A DNA stretch of 64,000 bases from Amylostereum areolatum. Lineage: Eukaryota > Basidiomycota > Agaricomycetes > Russulales > Stereaceae. A model generated the notes under the pieces. That model had not been told where the DNA came from, searched no databases, and saw only the letters and a list, made by a program, of their open reading frames with translations. The DNA lies in NCBI GenBank assembly GCA_012932865.1, contig SAXG01000017.1:248001-312000 (forward strand). The letters are read 5' to 3'. Both the position numbers and the translations under genes were made by a program. Shown piece after piece: positions 25,133 through 37,212 of the stretch (position 1 is the stretch's first letter; each line of letters begins with the position of its first letter).

Positions 25133-26653
25133 TTACGTGCGCTTGGCGTTCCGGTCCTGGGAAGCAGGACCTATAAAATACTGGCGCCCCCCGGCCCCTT
25201 TTGCGGCAGACTTCCGTTTCTTCTTCGGGGGTTCAGCAACGTCCTCGTCCGTGTCATCACCAGTATCTGCGCGATAATAATAAGTTCAAGACCCGAGTCT
25301 CAAAGAGCAAAGAGGAAAACATGGGGACATGACAACAGGAAGAGGCTACGACTACTGCGTCGGGAAACAAAGAAGATGTGGAGGCGCTTTACTCACCGTC
25401 ACGGCGGCGTACTGGTTCGCTTTTTTCGGTCTCAGAGCCGGTACTCCTCTCCTCGTCCGTTGCCAGAGTCCGGGACCGCGATAGGGTACGTTGAGCTCCC
25501 TTCGAAAGACCCTTCTTGGAGGACCGACCAACGGGGGCGGATATACCTGCAGAATGAATTTAACCAGGCTCTTTGAGAGATGTCGAAAATCACACACTGG
25601 GCGGGATGAGAAGCTTGATCCTCGGAGTACTATTAGCATTCTGTAGCTCAGCAATCTTGCCCATCAAGTGTTCCACCTGTTTCTGGTGAGATTTGTGCCT
25701 TGGCTCTTGAGCCGCCTCTCGCTCGGCTTGGAGAAGTTTGGCACATTCGGAGCTTTTCTTTTTCGCGGCGTCTAATTCCTGGCAAAGTTCGTCGACCTCC
25801 TTTCTCTGAGCGGCAGTCCTCTCCGTGAGACTGGTATTCGAAGCTCTAAGCGCATTGTTCTCCTTCACTGCGCTGTCCAGCTTAGTCTGGAGGTGCTTGC
25901 ATTGGCAAAGCGGAGGGCTGTGGGGACGCAGGGCCTGTGGAGAGTGAGCGGATTGTGATGGCGTGTGGCCAAGGCCGGCTTGTGCTTCGGCGTGGCACGG
26001 CGTGACAGGAAAGCTCATATCCAAGTGGGTGTCTGCGATGATGGGCTCTGGGTGCGTTGTAGCAACGGCTTCCAGGATGTCTGTCTCCTGGGCATCCGGA
26101 TCAGGTAGCAGGTCAAAAAAGCCGGGTTCGAGGAGGGGGGAGAGGATGCCGGCTGACACTGGGGTATCAGGTTCATATGGGGGGTGTAGCTCGGTATTGG
26201 CAGCATACACGTCCTGGCCGTGTTCCAGATCCCTCTTGAGTGTATTCCAATTCATTTCGCGCATTTCAGAGTACTTTTTGCCATCAGCGCATTGCTTCAT
26301 GAGGTGGGTATCCCACCACTTACCGATACTTCCATCTCTTTATTCTTGAGCTTGAGTTTTGTAACTTCAGCTTCAAGCTCCTTCGCCTGCGTCTTAACAC
26401 GTTCCTCGCGCCTGGAATGTTCAGCCAGTTCTGCAGCGTGTTGCTCATTAAGTTGAGCAAGTTGAGAGGCGGTTTCTTGGTCGCGGAGGTGACAGAAGCG
26501 TTCTATGCTAGGTTCGAGCAACGACACGAGCCTGTCGACGTATTCATCAGGAAGGCCGGATATGACAGATCCTGGACCGTAAGGGAGAGAGATCGATTCA
26601 GATTCTGAGGGGGCAGAAGTAGTCTTGGGGTCGTCGAGGTCGATGTATCGCAT
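25133..26653 (-). CDS. Coiled-coil protein with C-terminal nuclear localisation signal
   Basis: Four exons (26324-26653, 25598-26273, 25397-25546, 25133-25266) join in phase to 429 residues. The start MRYIDLDDPK is followed by an acidic/Ser region, then a strong heptad-rich coiled coil (about residues 55-110, REERVKTQAKELEAEV), a Pro/acid-rich linker, and a second coiled coil (about 220-310, RKEVDELCQELDAAKKKS). Exon 3 is Ser/Arg/Lys-rich; exon 4 contains TDEDVAEPPKKKRKS, a classical SV40-like nuclear localisation signal, and ends ASQDRNAKRT. The last two exons are short and were found by following splice phases. Function unknown; nuclear scaffold is a guess. Divergent with SEC24. Confidence 0.72.
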
Positions 26654-26997
26654 GCTGGTGGCCTCAGGTCACTGCCAGTGGTGGGTGTGGTTGCGAAGGA
26701 GAAGGGGCATGGCTATTAAATTCAGCAGCGTCGAAGCTGAAACGCGGTGAAGTGAAGCGGAGAGGTTCAGGTGCGATGACGGATCGGCTATGGTAACGGA
26801 GTGAAGGAACGACATTCAATTATCGAATCAATCGAACAATGAGAGGCGCCGGCGCGCGTCTCGCTTCAGGTCACGTTACCGATCTCTGCCCCTCGCCGCC
26901 GTCAAACGCTAAGACAGGTACATGCTACCAAGTCTGCTGCTACTAGCACTACTCTACTGCTGCCACTTAACCAGAGTCTTCACTCTGCCTTTCCATT
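26654..26997. other. Divergent promoter between the coiled-coil gene and SEC24
   Basis: 344 bp serving both genes. Two CTACTA-rich blocks lie at 26929-26958 near the SEC24 start. No other feature seen. Confidence 0.45.
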
Positions 26998-29900
26998 ATG
27001 TATGCGCACGGCGCACATATACCACAACCTCCGCACAGTGCTGGTTCCCGTCTCAAGGGCTTCAGAGCACACATCGCTCCTCACCAGATCCCTTCTCCGA
27101 CTGAAGCCATCGAGGCCGACCGTGCAAAGTGGGAGAATGAAACATTTCTCACTCTACCTGGAACGCACGTCCCTCAGTCTACTACAGATTTTGTGGCCAT
27201 AGACCAAGGTACTCCATCCCCCATCTCAATGTCTGGAATTTGCTTCTGAAATATAATATAGGCAACTCCTCTCCCAAGTTTGTCCGCCTCTCCACTTATA
27301 ACATCCCTGCCACCACAAGGCTCACAGAAGAGCTCGATGTTCCTCTCGTCGCCGCATTCCAACCGTTTTCCAATCAGGATCCCCGAGAACAACCTATACC
27401 GCTTGTGGATCATGGGGAGGCCGGCCCCGTACGATGTCAAAAGTGTCGCGCTTACATCAATCCGTGGGTAACGTGGACGGCTGGAGGAAATAGGTGGAAA
27501 TGCAACCTGTGTGGGCATGAGACTGACGGTGTGTGCCATCCTCACTTTATGCACCAGTCTTCTCAAGCCAAGTTACAGTCCCGTCCGAATACTACTCCCC
27601 CCTTGACGTAAATCTCATGCGCCAGGACAATTATGAACGCCCAGAGCTACGAAGGGGGACCGTGGACTTCGTTGTCTCTCCACAGGAGTACTGGGCTGCG
27701 CATCCACCACAACATCTATCCTCTTCGTACTCCGTCGCAGACCCGCCGCCCATATCTCCTCTTCGCACTCCTGAACCTATGCGCTATACAATAGTCATCG
27801 AGCTTTCACCGGAAACTGTTCAGACTGGGTTCTTATCCAGCACCTGTGAGGCGCTGAGATGTATCCTCTTCGGAGGTGTTGATGCGAACGGCGCTGTTAT
27901 CCCGCCCAGCATTCCCCCGGAATGCACGGTCGCCATATTCACGTTCGATTCGTCCTTGCACTTCTACAATCTATCGGTGCGTTAGCTTCGGGTGTTCGCC
28001 GCAATGACCGTTGCTCATACGACGGTTTTAGCCGAATCAAACCAGCGCATCTATGCTGCTAGTGCCCGACGTGGACGAACCTTTCCTCCCACTTCCCATA
28101 TCTTCCCTATTTGTTGATCCACAGCAGTCTCGGTATGTTTAAGTCTGGTGTGATGTTGCATGATACTCAGTCAGTGGATCGCCCTAGGACAGTAATTGAA
28201 GGTCTTCTGAGCAGTCTTGAGCAACGGGATCCAAAAACTCTCACACCCTCCTCATGTTTTGGATCTGCCCTCAAAACCGCGTTTGTTTCCCTTGTAAGTC
28301 CTCGTTCACCGGACGGAAAAGTCCAGCTACCTACTTGTTCACAGGCCACTCGCGGCGGACACATCATCGCATTTGCGGCTACACTCCCAAGCGTAGGGTT
28401 CGGTGTACTATCACCTCTATCGTCCGGGGAAGAAGCCGAGTTTTACGATACGAGCAAGGAGAAAACTCTTTATGCTCCTCGTAACTTGGACTGGCGAAAT
28501 TTGGCAGAAGATTGCGCAGGAGCGGGTGTTGGTGTGAGCATGTTCCTGGCCCCATCCAGGTTCATTGACATAGGCTCAATTGGTATGTTCAAGCGGCTGG
28601 CGAGGGCTTCAGACGATGAGAATTTTTTAGGGTGTCTGACGACTGCCTGCCAGGTGCCCCTGCATCGGTGACTGGCGGAGAGCTTTTCTTCCACCCCCGG
28701 TTCGACCCTATTCGCGATGGGCCTATACTGAGCTCGCAATTACGCCGGCTGGTAACCCGTACAACGGGATACAACTGCTCGCTCCGCATCCGGTGCTCTT
28801 ACGGTCAGCGACGTATCTCATTAGTACATAACCAATCGCTCAACTGGGACCGCTGTCTGCACCGGATTTGCGCATAGGTCTACGTGTCAACACCCACTAC
28901 GGCAACTTCCACATCGAAAGCCCAGATACGCTGGTAATGGGTGTCCTTGACGCCGACAAAGCGATACTGTGTACACTCGAGCATACCCGCTCGCTGTCTA
29001 CGCGGCAATATGCGTACTTGCAATGCGCAACTCTCCACACAACTGTCAGCGGCGAGAGACGAGTGCGGGTGGTTAATATAGCGGTGCAGGTGGCAGAACT
29101 AGCAGGAAATGTATTCCGTTACGCAGACATGGATGTGGTGGTTTCATATCTTACTCGGTATTGTACGTTATCTTTCCTTCTCGCGATATTCCGACCCTCA
29201 CAACTTGACAGCAATATCTCGCATGACGAGCGTCAAGATGTCTATGATTCGAGATGAACTTACAGAACACTGCTCTGCTGTACTGTATTCATACAGGCGA
29301 AATTGTGCCACTGCTAGCTCGGCCACTCAGGTGCGCAGTCTCCTTTTCTGGCTATACCCCGACCTTTTACCATGACACTTACAATCGTCGTTTAGTTGGT
29401 CATCCCCGAGGCATTTCGGGCATTGCCCATGTACACCCTTGCCATTCATAAGAGCAAAGCGCTGAAAGGTCAGTGAACATCTTGATTGGAAGGGTCGCAT
29501 AACCTTATTCATAAGCAGGCCGTAACGTGTCCGCTGACGTCCGAAATTATTCTTCGCATTGCATGATGGGGATGAGTGTGCGCGAAACGATGTTCCAACT
29601 TTATCCTCGTATGATGGCCTTGCACGATCTCGATGACCTCATTGCGCTACCTCACCCGACCACGGGCATTGTCGAAATGCCATCGCTAATGCGAGACAGC
29701 TATCAGTTTATGCAGGCGGGAGGCATTTACCTCGTCGGTAAGTCCCAGGGCCATAACTCGCTTGTTGACCACTTGCTGATGGTAGATTATGACTGTGTTG
29801 CAGACAACGAGGAGATGCAGGTCCTATGGATCGGTCAGGCCGTATCGCCGCAGTTACTCCAGGACTTGTTCGGCGTGCAGGACGTGCAGGAAGTTGATCC

Positions 29901-30414
29901 GTATATGGTACGCCACGTTCCCTCCCCGAGCCTCCCTTATCCACTGCCATTTGACCGGTGGCCGAGACACCAGGTTAACCCCACATCTCCACAGATCGCA
30001 CTCCCGCACCTCCCTACACGGTTTTCCGCTCAAGTTCGGAGCATCCTCGCGCAGCGAGCCACAGAACGGGGCGGCCGTCTCACGAAGCTGCTTATCGCCC
30101 GTCAGAACGCAGATGCGGCCGAAATAGAGTTCGCGGATATGCTGGTAGAAGACCACAACAACGCCTCATTGTCCTACGTCGACTGTATGTATATACATTT
30201 CATGTGCCTGCATCCCCTGACCGTCGTGCTTCCTTCTCCCTTCTCCCGCCAGATTTGTCCTTGGTTCACAAACAGATCTCCGCTGCGGTAAGCCCGCAGT
30301 CCGTTGTTGCATAAGTTCCGGACGCTCACACAACGCGTGCCCTTGGTTTCCTGCTTATAGATGCAGACGGGCGCATCCTTATCTCCTGGGACAAGTATCC
30401 GTGCGCCGTGGTAA
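26998..30414 (+). CDS. SEC24: COPII coat cargo adaptor Sec24
   Basis: Inner COPII coat subunit that binds cargo and Sec23 at ER exit sites. Starts [16 protein letters not shown], the usual fungal Sec24 opening. Exon 2 (from 27262) begins [16 protein letters not shown] and holds the zinc finger [19 protein letters not shown] (C-x2-C-x18-C-x2-C). The trunk domain follows ([34 protein letters not shown]), then the beta-sandwich, helical and gelsolin-like parts (GGIYLV near 29725). The last exons splice to [13 protein letters not shown] and a short tail ending SIRAPW. More than ten short introns; product roughly 900 residues. The start fits because no family sequence precedes it. Confidence 0.94.
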
Positions 30415-30786
30415 CCTACACGCCTGATCCAGCCCAGAGACAGTGCCTTGTGGACATTTCCAAAGAATCTCAACCGGAATATAATGTATTTCGACTCTTG
30501 ATAACTAAGGATCAACTATAAAATTTCCTAGTCAACACAACAATTTACGGAGGACGACGAGAGAGCAAAGGAAATGCATGGACAATCAACGGATTATGAA
30601 GGAGAGTGTATGACCGGTATATGAGAGGAGAGATGAACCGAAAGCTAATGCAAAAGAGCCAAGAAGTAAGGAATGTAACAGATATAAAGGTGGATCAATA
30701 AGAGATGAGGCGAACAAAAAAATCTAAACCGACTGTCCGCGGAACAAACATGCCTCGAGGGCGCAAACTCAGCCCACACCCGATCT

Positions 30787-33700
30787 TCATCCATTGACAG
30801 GAGTCTTTGTTGACCTGCGCGAACCGAACCGAAGCTTCCCAGAAAACAACCCTCCTTCAGATGTCCCGCTTCCTGCCCGAGACCTGAACGAGAAGGCCGG
30901 GGACGATGAGCGTGGCGGGTCAAGAGACCGTGCATCAAGATGATCGCGCGCACGCTCCTGCGGGGGAGGGCCGTTCTGAGCAGGAGCAGGAGGAGCATGA
31001 TTGTGGTGGTGGTGGTGGTGATGGGGATGTCCTCCGACCGTATGTCTTCCGTCGCAACACGCCCGCACGTTTTCCAAGCCCTCGAAGCCGTTATCCGATA
31101 GCGACTCGTCGTGGAGCTCGAAGTCCAGATCATCATCATCGGCCCCAAGTACATGCTCGAACGACTTCGTGGGACTGTATGGGCCTTCCGGACCCGCATA
31201 CCGCAAGTACTCTGCCGCTGGGGTGCCAGAACGTTTCCCAATAGAACCGCCTACGGAAATCTGTGACCGACTTCGCTGCCCACGTGGAGTGATGTTCCAT
31301 TCGCCATTCGTCCGAGCACTCCTTCCGCTGCGGTAACTTTGAGGGCTGGACATGAGACGCGCGTGTCGATGTTCCTCCTCCGCGAGTTCTGCGGATCCAG
31401 TTTCTGGGCTAACTGGAGTGGAGTTCACCGGTCCACTGGCCGGAGAAGCAACGGACATAGGATTGGGTCGGGCCAGAAGGTACTTGAGGGCCTGAAAGAA
31501 AGAGGCCATTAGGGAGGTATAATGCCATGAAGGTGTGACGTACATTTAACCAGATGTCGTGTCGCTCCTTTGTGGGGGCGGTGATCTTCATCTCTCGATG
31601 GGGTGTCGAAACGACAACACTATATTGATGAAGGCCGGGAGGCAGAGGATTAGGGTCCAAAACGGACCGCACAGCTTCAATGTAAGCTAAAGGGGTTCAA
31701 TCAACAAGGCAAGTTCCTTTACGAAGAGCGAAGGTAACTTACCACTCTTAGCGCTGGACTCGGTCACGTTTGACGACCCAGGATCCGTGTCGCTCCAATA
31801 CAGCGTCTTTGTATACGGATGCACCCAGAAGAAACGCTTGTGTCTCTTGTCGCCGTACCCTTTCCCGATGGGTCTCCGAGTGTATTTGTACAAGAACTCT
31901 CCGATCATCGTTTGCGTGATGGCGTGGATGACCGAAGGGTCTGTCGAGCCAACACCTGACGCGGACGTGTCGGCAGCGGGATCTGGCGGTGGAGGAAGGC
32001 CCGTCGTAGCGGTCTGGGGGCGAGTGTTGAAGTAATGATCGCTGGATAAGGAGGAACGTCCCGAGCCCAAGCTGTGATCAGAATGCAACGAAGTCTGGGA
32101 GAGGCCATGCCCCCGGTGGGTATGGGTGAAATTGGACACGCCATGCGGCATAGTGTTACCCTGCGCATACATCGCCGCATTTGCTGCTGACCGGAAGCTA
32201 TTTGTGGATGGACGTTGACCAATGGCTTGCTGAGGCGGGGGCATACTGGAACCATGTTGGCGGAAGGAGTAGTTAGATCGAAGGGAGCCAAAGGTAGGGG
32301 TGGTTGCTCTGTGGATAAGCTCTGGAGGCGGTGGAGATATCGGTCGTCCAGGAGGGACATCGTAGGACGAAGACGAAGAGGCTGGTATCCTCCTGTCGGG
32401 GATGAAAGCTGGGGGGGCCATGTTGCTGGGCGGTGGAGCACGAGGGGGAGGGGGAAGCATCATCATAGGGGGACGAGACTTATCTGGGATGGCCGATGGG
32501 ACACGTGAACGGGGGGTATTATCGTCCACAACGTTGGACAAGGTGGACTCGATGGACTGTCGGCGGTCCGACTGAGAGGTACGAGGACGAGGGATAACAG
32601 TGGCGGTCGAGTCGCGCAGGGTGATGGGGGACGTAGGTGCAGAGGGGATCGGCATGGTAGTGGTCGTAGGTCCCGAAGAGGGAGGCGGGGAGACGTATTG
32701 GAACTGGTGTATACCGAGTCCGCTCATCTTGAACTGAGCAGGTGTAACTGCTGGCTGCAATACGGGCGCCACAGCATGGATAGGTGATGTTGGTGGGGTT
32801 GGCACCCACGCGTCCGTCTGAATTGACATCTCCTTGAGTTCCGGTTTGGGTTCCAGGACAGGCAACGGCTCAGGAGCAACTTGGGGTTCCTCAAACACCG
32901 CCTGCACAGACTGAGATTCGTAGGTGACAGCGGGAAGCACGGGTTCTGTGCGGTCCATAACTGATGATGATCTCTTGTCCGGTATCTGAGAAGCCTTGAT
33001 ACTTTGGGTCTCGTCGCCTTCGTCGTCATACGCATCATTAGCGGAGTGGAAGGAGAACGTCGGCGTCGTAAGAGCGATGCTCTGACGGGCGTCGTGGTAC
33101 TCAGCGTCAGTGTCAGTATCTGCTCCGGTCTCCGTCGCGCCATCGTCGTATTCACTCTCCATATCCTGCTCCTTGAAGCGCTGTGATTGCTCCACGGATG
33201 GTACTATCCCCGCTGACATCCCGAGCGAAGGTTGCTTGCGTGACCGTATCCCGCCTGGCGCCTTCGGCACGACCGCCGGGGAAAGCGAATTCTTCCAAGG
33301 ACACTGGTCTCTCCCTCTCCGTCGTTTGCACATCCGCATCGGCCAAATGTTTGATTGCGACAGGCTCTGCGATGGTTTGCGTATCAGCATCGTTTGTCAT
33401 TGTCGGTGAAGTTTGAACTCCTGCGGTTGTGACTTCAGGGAGGAGAACGGGAATCGCAATCGGTGTAGGCTCTGGCTCTGGCTCCGGTTCGGGCTCCAGG
33501 TCCGTCTCCGTCGCCACCTCAGCGTAGACACGAGGAGGTTCTGGCGATTCGTACTGGATGGCCATTTCTGCGTGAACAATAACTGGGACGGGCTCAGGTT
33601 CCACAACCTGTTCGGGTTCGGTCTGCATAGACGACTCGGACAATTCGACCTTCGGGGGCTCCGGGACAGGCTCAGGGTCGACCTGGATGCCGCATTCCGA

Positions 33701-36048
33701 TGTATCGGGAGAGGCTGGGGTGATTTGGATAACAGCCTCTGGTTCTGGTACGACTTGTGGTTCTTCATCCATAGTTTCAGTCTGGCAGCCGAATTCTGCA
33801 GTCTCCACGTGACGTGGGGCCTCAACGAGCGGGGACATGTCTTGACCAAACAACTCTGCGGCAAGAGCTTCAGGTTGTCCGATGAGAGAGGGAGGACGAG
33901 CTTCTTGGTAGGCAGCACCCCCGCGTGAGCGGCGTGGCAACGTTCGAGCTGTAACGGCATTGCGAAGAGGACTGCGTTGGTAAGGAAGTGAACCGGACGA
34001 CGACGACCGTCTGAGAATGTTGGCGAAAGCGGGGTCCATGCCATCGATACTCGCGCGATTGGAAGGAGGGGAGCGAGGTTCGGGATGAGCATGAGCATCG
34101 TCATCCATGGAGATATCCATATCGGGACCCATAAAGTCGTCATCGTCGTCTGCCTCGGCACCGCCATGATGGAAGGCGGGCAACGACGGCATAGGAGGGG
34201 GTGGTGAAGTAGGGTCAACATCGTCGTCTTCGTCATCCTGGCCGTGCCGGCGTGCAGCACGCTCGAGTCGGTCCTGTAACGTACGTCCACCGCGTCCTCT
34301 GCCGCCTCTTGCGCGCGCGCCCCTACCGACACGGTACGGGGTAGACTTACGAACAGACTTGGTGGCGCTAGGTACTGCATTCTCCATTTCCTCATCACTG
34401 ACATCTTCTTCCGCACCCAAACCGCCTGGCGAGCCATCCAAACGCTTCCGATACTCGATCTTCAGCTCCTTCTCCCTCTGAAGTGTGCCCTTCAAAGTAT
34501 TAATCTGGCGTTGAGCATGCGCCAGACGTTGTTGGAGAGCTTCAACCTCGTTACTGGGGTGGTTTGGAGCCACGTATGGTCGGGAAGGCGACGCTTCTGG
34601 GGATGAATCGTATTCACCATCTCCCGAGAACATTGCGGACAGATCACCACGCTTGCGATTCGTCGAAGCCACCGTGCTGAAGACGTCGTCGTCATCACGA
34701 TCGTGAGGTGTAAGAAGGTCCGCCCCCGGTCTTGCGTCCGGAGTGGCAGGTGAGCCAAAGCGGGGCAGTCTCCGGCCTTGACGTGCAACCTCCGCTTTCA
34801 TGTTGTCCAGACTCTGTTGGAGATCGGACTTGTCACGCTGCAAGCTGGCTGCGTGCTTCCTGTGCTGAGCAACATCGGTGTCGTGCTTCGCCTTGAACTC
34901 GTCCAGTGCATTCTTCAAGCGTTCGGACTCGGTTTTGTGCTGGTCACTAGCCTCGCGAGATTGGTTGAGGAGTCTGGTGGTCCGCTTGAGCTCGGATTCA
35001 ACACGTTGTACAGTAGCCTGCGTGTCGGAAAATTGAACTCGGAGTTCTTGAAGGGCGACCTCCAAATTCCAGTTTTCTTCTTTGTATTTGTCTGTGATGT
35101 ACAGCTTAGTACACTGCTTGGCATGAGCGGAGGCCACCCACCAGTGCTTTGCTCTTGAGTTTTGAGTGCGCCACGGAGGGTCTCCACAGTTCTTTCCAGG
35201 TCGTCTTTTTCCTCTTTCATGTCTTGGATGGCCTTGTCACGCTCACCCAGCAGACTCTGCAGTCTTCGAACCTCCGTAAGGAGTCCGCTACCAATTTCAA
35301 AGGCAAATTCTATAGTTTACGTCAACACTAATAGCACGAAGGAACGTGATATATCCATACCAACGTCATCAGCGCGATGAGCAGCATTCTTCGCACGACG
35401 GGAGGACTGAGCGTTTGCCGTTCCAGCAGCCGGTCTCGGTCGCTCGGGTTCCTCTCTGCTGAGTTCAAGTGAAGGGAATGTGGGGGAGCTGTTGAGAGAT
35501 CGCTGCACAATGAATTAGCCCTTGGATCTGAGACAAGGAGCGACGGAAGCAGAGTCTACCCTTAGCGGGTGTTCATGCGCATTATCCAGCCCCCGAGCCA
35601 TCCCCATCATTTCTCGCGTTGAATGAGCTACTCAAACGTTCTGCCAGTCTGTCCTCTCCGACCCTCCGTGTCCATCCCAACCTGACTAACAAACACCGGA
35701 TGCTCGCACTGCCAAGCGCCCGCCCGAGGCAAAACTCGAGAAAAAATAACACACCTTCGACCCGAAGGCGCTCGATAACTGCACGTTTTCGGCGTCCCAA
35801 GTGCGCACGGTCTCGGCGAGTTCCCGGTAGCGTTCGCGCATGGATGCATCGATCTCGCCGACATCGTCCTTCTCCATATCCAGATCTTGCAATTGTCTCA
35901 CACGCTCCTCGAGTTCGACCTGCTGGGCGAGAACACGCTGCCCGAGCGCGCCCGCCTGCTGGAGCTGCTTCTCCTTGCTGTCCAAAAGAGCTTGAAGTTG
36001 TTGGCGCATGTCGCCGGCGGAGGAGGAGTGGGAAGGAAAGTCGGGCAT
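30787..36048 (-). CDS. NUM1/ApsA/Mcp5-like cortical dynein anchor with PH domain
   Basis: Large cortical scaffold (about 1,570 residues) of the class that anchors dynein and mitochondria to the plasma membrane for nuclear positioning. Exon 1 (35755-36048) starts MPDFPSHSSS and is coiled coil (LLDSKEKQLQQAGAL). Further coiled coil follows (RDKAIQDMKEEKDDLERTVE, YKEENWNLEVALQELRVQF). The middle is disordered, acidic and Pro-rich with an EPEPEPEPEP run and repeated Q-T motifs. The intron at 33213-33270 joins the two long open frames in phase. The PH domain (GEFLYKYTRR..HKRFFWVHPYTKTLYW, then YSVVVSTPHREMKI and RHDIWLNALKYLL) is the Mcp5-type lipid-binding module. The tail has seven consecutive His. 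A possible 2-nt frameshift or odd splice lies near 35611-35618. Confidence 0.85.
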
Positions 36049-36149
36049 GGTGGAAAACGATTGGAGAGGTGGGGAATAGGGATAAAAAAGGAGTGGTCCG
36101 TTCGCTGAACCGCTGGGGCCTTGCGGAGGCGGTCAGGATCGTGGCCGCG

Positions 36150-36808
36150 TCGTGGACGACAAGCTCAACCTGCACGCGCGACTCGAACGCGTTTGCCCAA
36201 TCCTGCCACATTTTCCCACGCCATTCCAACTTGGACACAGCCTCTTCGCGTTCCTGCTCGCCACCTGCCGACTTCAAGCGCTTCAGCATCTGTCCGATTC
36301 TATCGTTCCAAGTCAGTTTGATCCACGTTCGCCACACGCACCTCGGACATCGCTTTCCTCTCGCATGCCACACGAAGCTGAAACCTCCCACCGAGCAGCG
36401 CAGAAAAACTCTGCCTGAGGGTGGGTATATGCGCGCATTTGAAGCCGGACACAGTGAGTTATTACGGTTGTCTCGAATCAGTGCCAGTCTAATACCTGTG
36501 ACGAACGTAGAACGTGAAAATGGCAAATCTTGTCCCATGATATTCTCCGCGAACCACGACTCAACTCTATGTTTTCTGTCAAGCACTCTCAGTGTGCGTG
36601 TAGCGCGTCTTTGCTTCCGAATCTGGAGAAAGGACCCCACTGAAAGTGACGATCAACTTATCCTCTATTTATGACATAGGCTATACACTCAAGCGTTTAT
36701 CGCTGCCTTCTTCCCCGAACGCCTAGTGATGCTCGAGATTCATACGCAACTCGAGCGAAAAAAACCATCACGGAGCAGCTCGCTCCTATCTAGAACTGTT
36801 GACTTCAT
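36150..36808 (-). CDS. Unrecognised spliced ORF upstream of the NUM1-like gene (tentative)
   Basis: Exons 36766-36808, 36587-36664, 36496-36544, 36342-36414 and one starting at 36289 join in phase across four introns (101, 42, 81 and 52 nt). The product starts MKSTVLDRSELLRD, continues GTRFAIFTFYVRHR and SALLGGRFQLRVACERKAMS, then a charged helical stretch EMLKRLKSAGGEQEREEAV and KMWQDWANAFESRVQ. No domain recognised. The end is unclear: the frame stays open past 36150, and an intron at about 36121-36170 would run it in frame into the NUM1-like start, so it may be a 5' extension of that gene. The opposite strand also shows spliceable frames here, so confidence is low. Confidence 0.35.
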
Positions 36809-37212
36809 TTCAGCATGTAATCCTGAGCGTCAAGCTGTCAAGATTAACGCCTCTGCGCCAGCTCGTAATTCACTACTCTTTCTTTGAACACCGGAGTCTC
36901 CATGCACTGTCGGTACGCCATACCTCTTTAACCTTCTGTCGCACTCACAAGTCTAATGTGTTTGTAAGGGTTCTTTGGAGAACGCAAAGGACACTTGACT
37001 TATGTCCATCACTCTAAAACCGGCGATGAACAACGTGGTACGCAACCTCAATCTCCGCAAAATTCCCGTGAAAATTCTAAGTAAGTTATCATACGTGACT
37101 ACTACGTGGGTGATATTGTGGCCTAACTAAAAATACAGGCAAAGTGATGCAGTATACGATATGGTCCCCAAGAAAATGGTCGGCAAGTCCGACGTCTATA
37201 CGACAATGTCCT

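Noticed and set aside
24827..25576. Plus-strand 249-codon frame after oxalate decarboxylase
   Set aside because: Its first part is a shifted frame of the last oxalate decarboxylase exon and the rest is antisense to the coiled-coil gene exons.
33152..33390. Apparent frameshift between the two long NUM1-like frames
   Set aside because: A 58-nt GT..AG intron at 33213-33270 joins them in phase.
33397..34437. Minus-strand 346-codon frame overlapping the NUM1-like middle
   Set aside because: Alternate frame of the real coding sequence; full of Arg, Ser and Leu with no continuity.
35619..36674. Plus-strand 351-codon open frame (and a 352-codon frame on the opposite strand)
   Set aside because: Largely antisense to the NUM1-like 5' exons; Arg/Ser/Pro-rich composition is typical of a shadow frame in GC-rich DNA.
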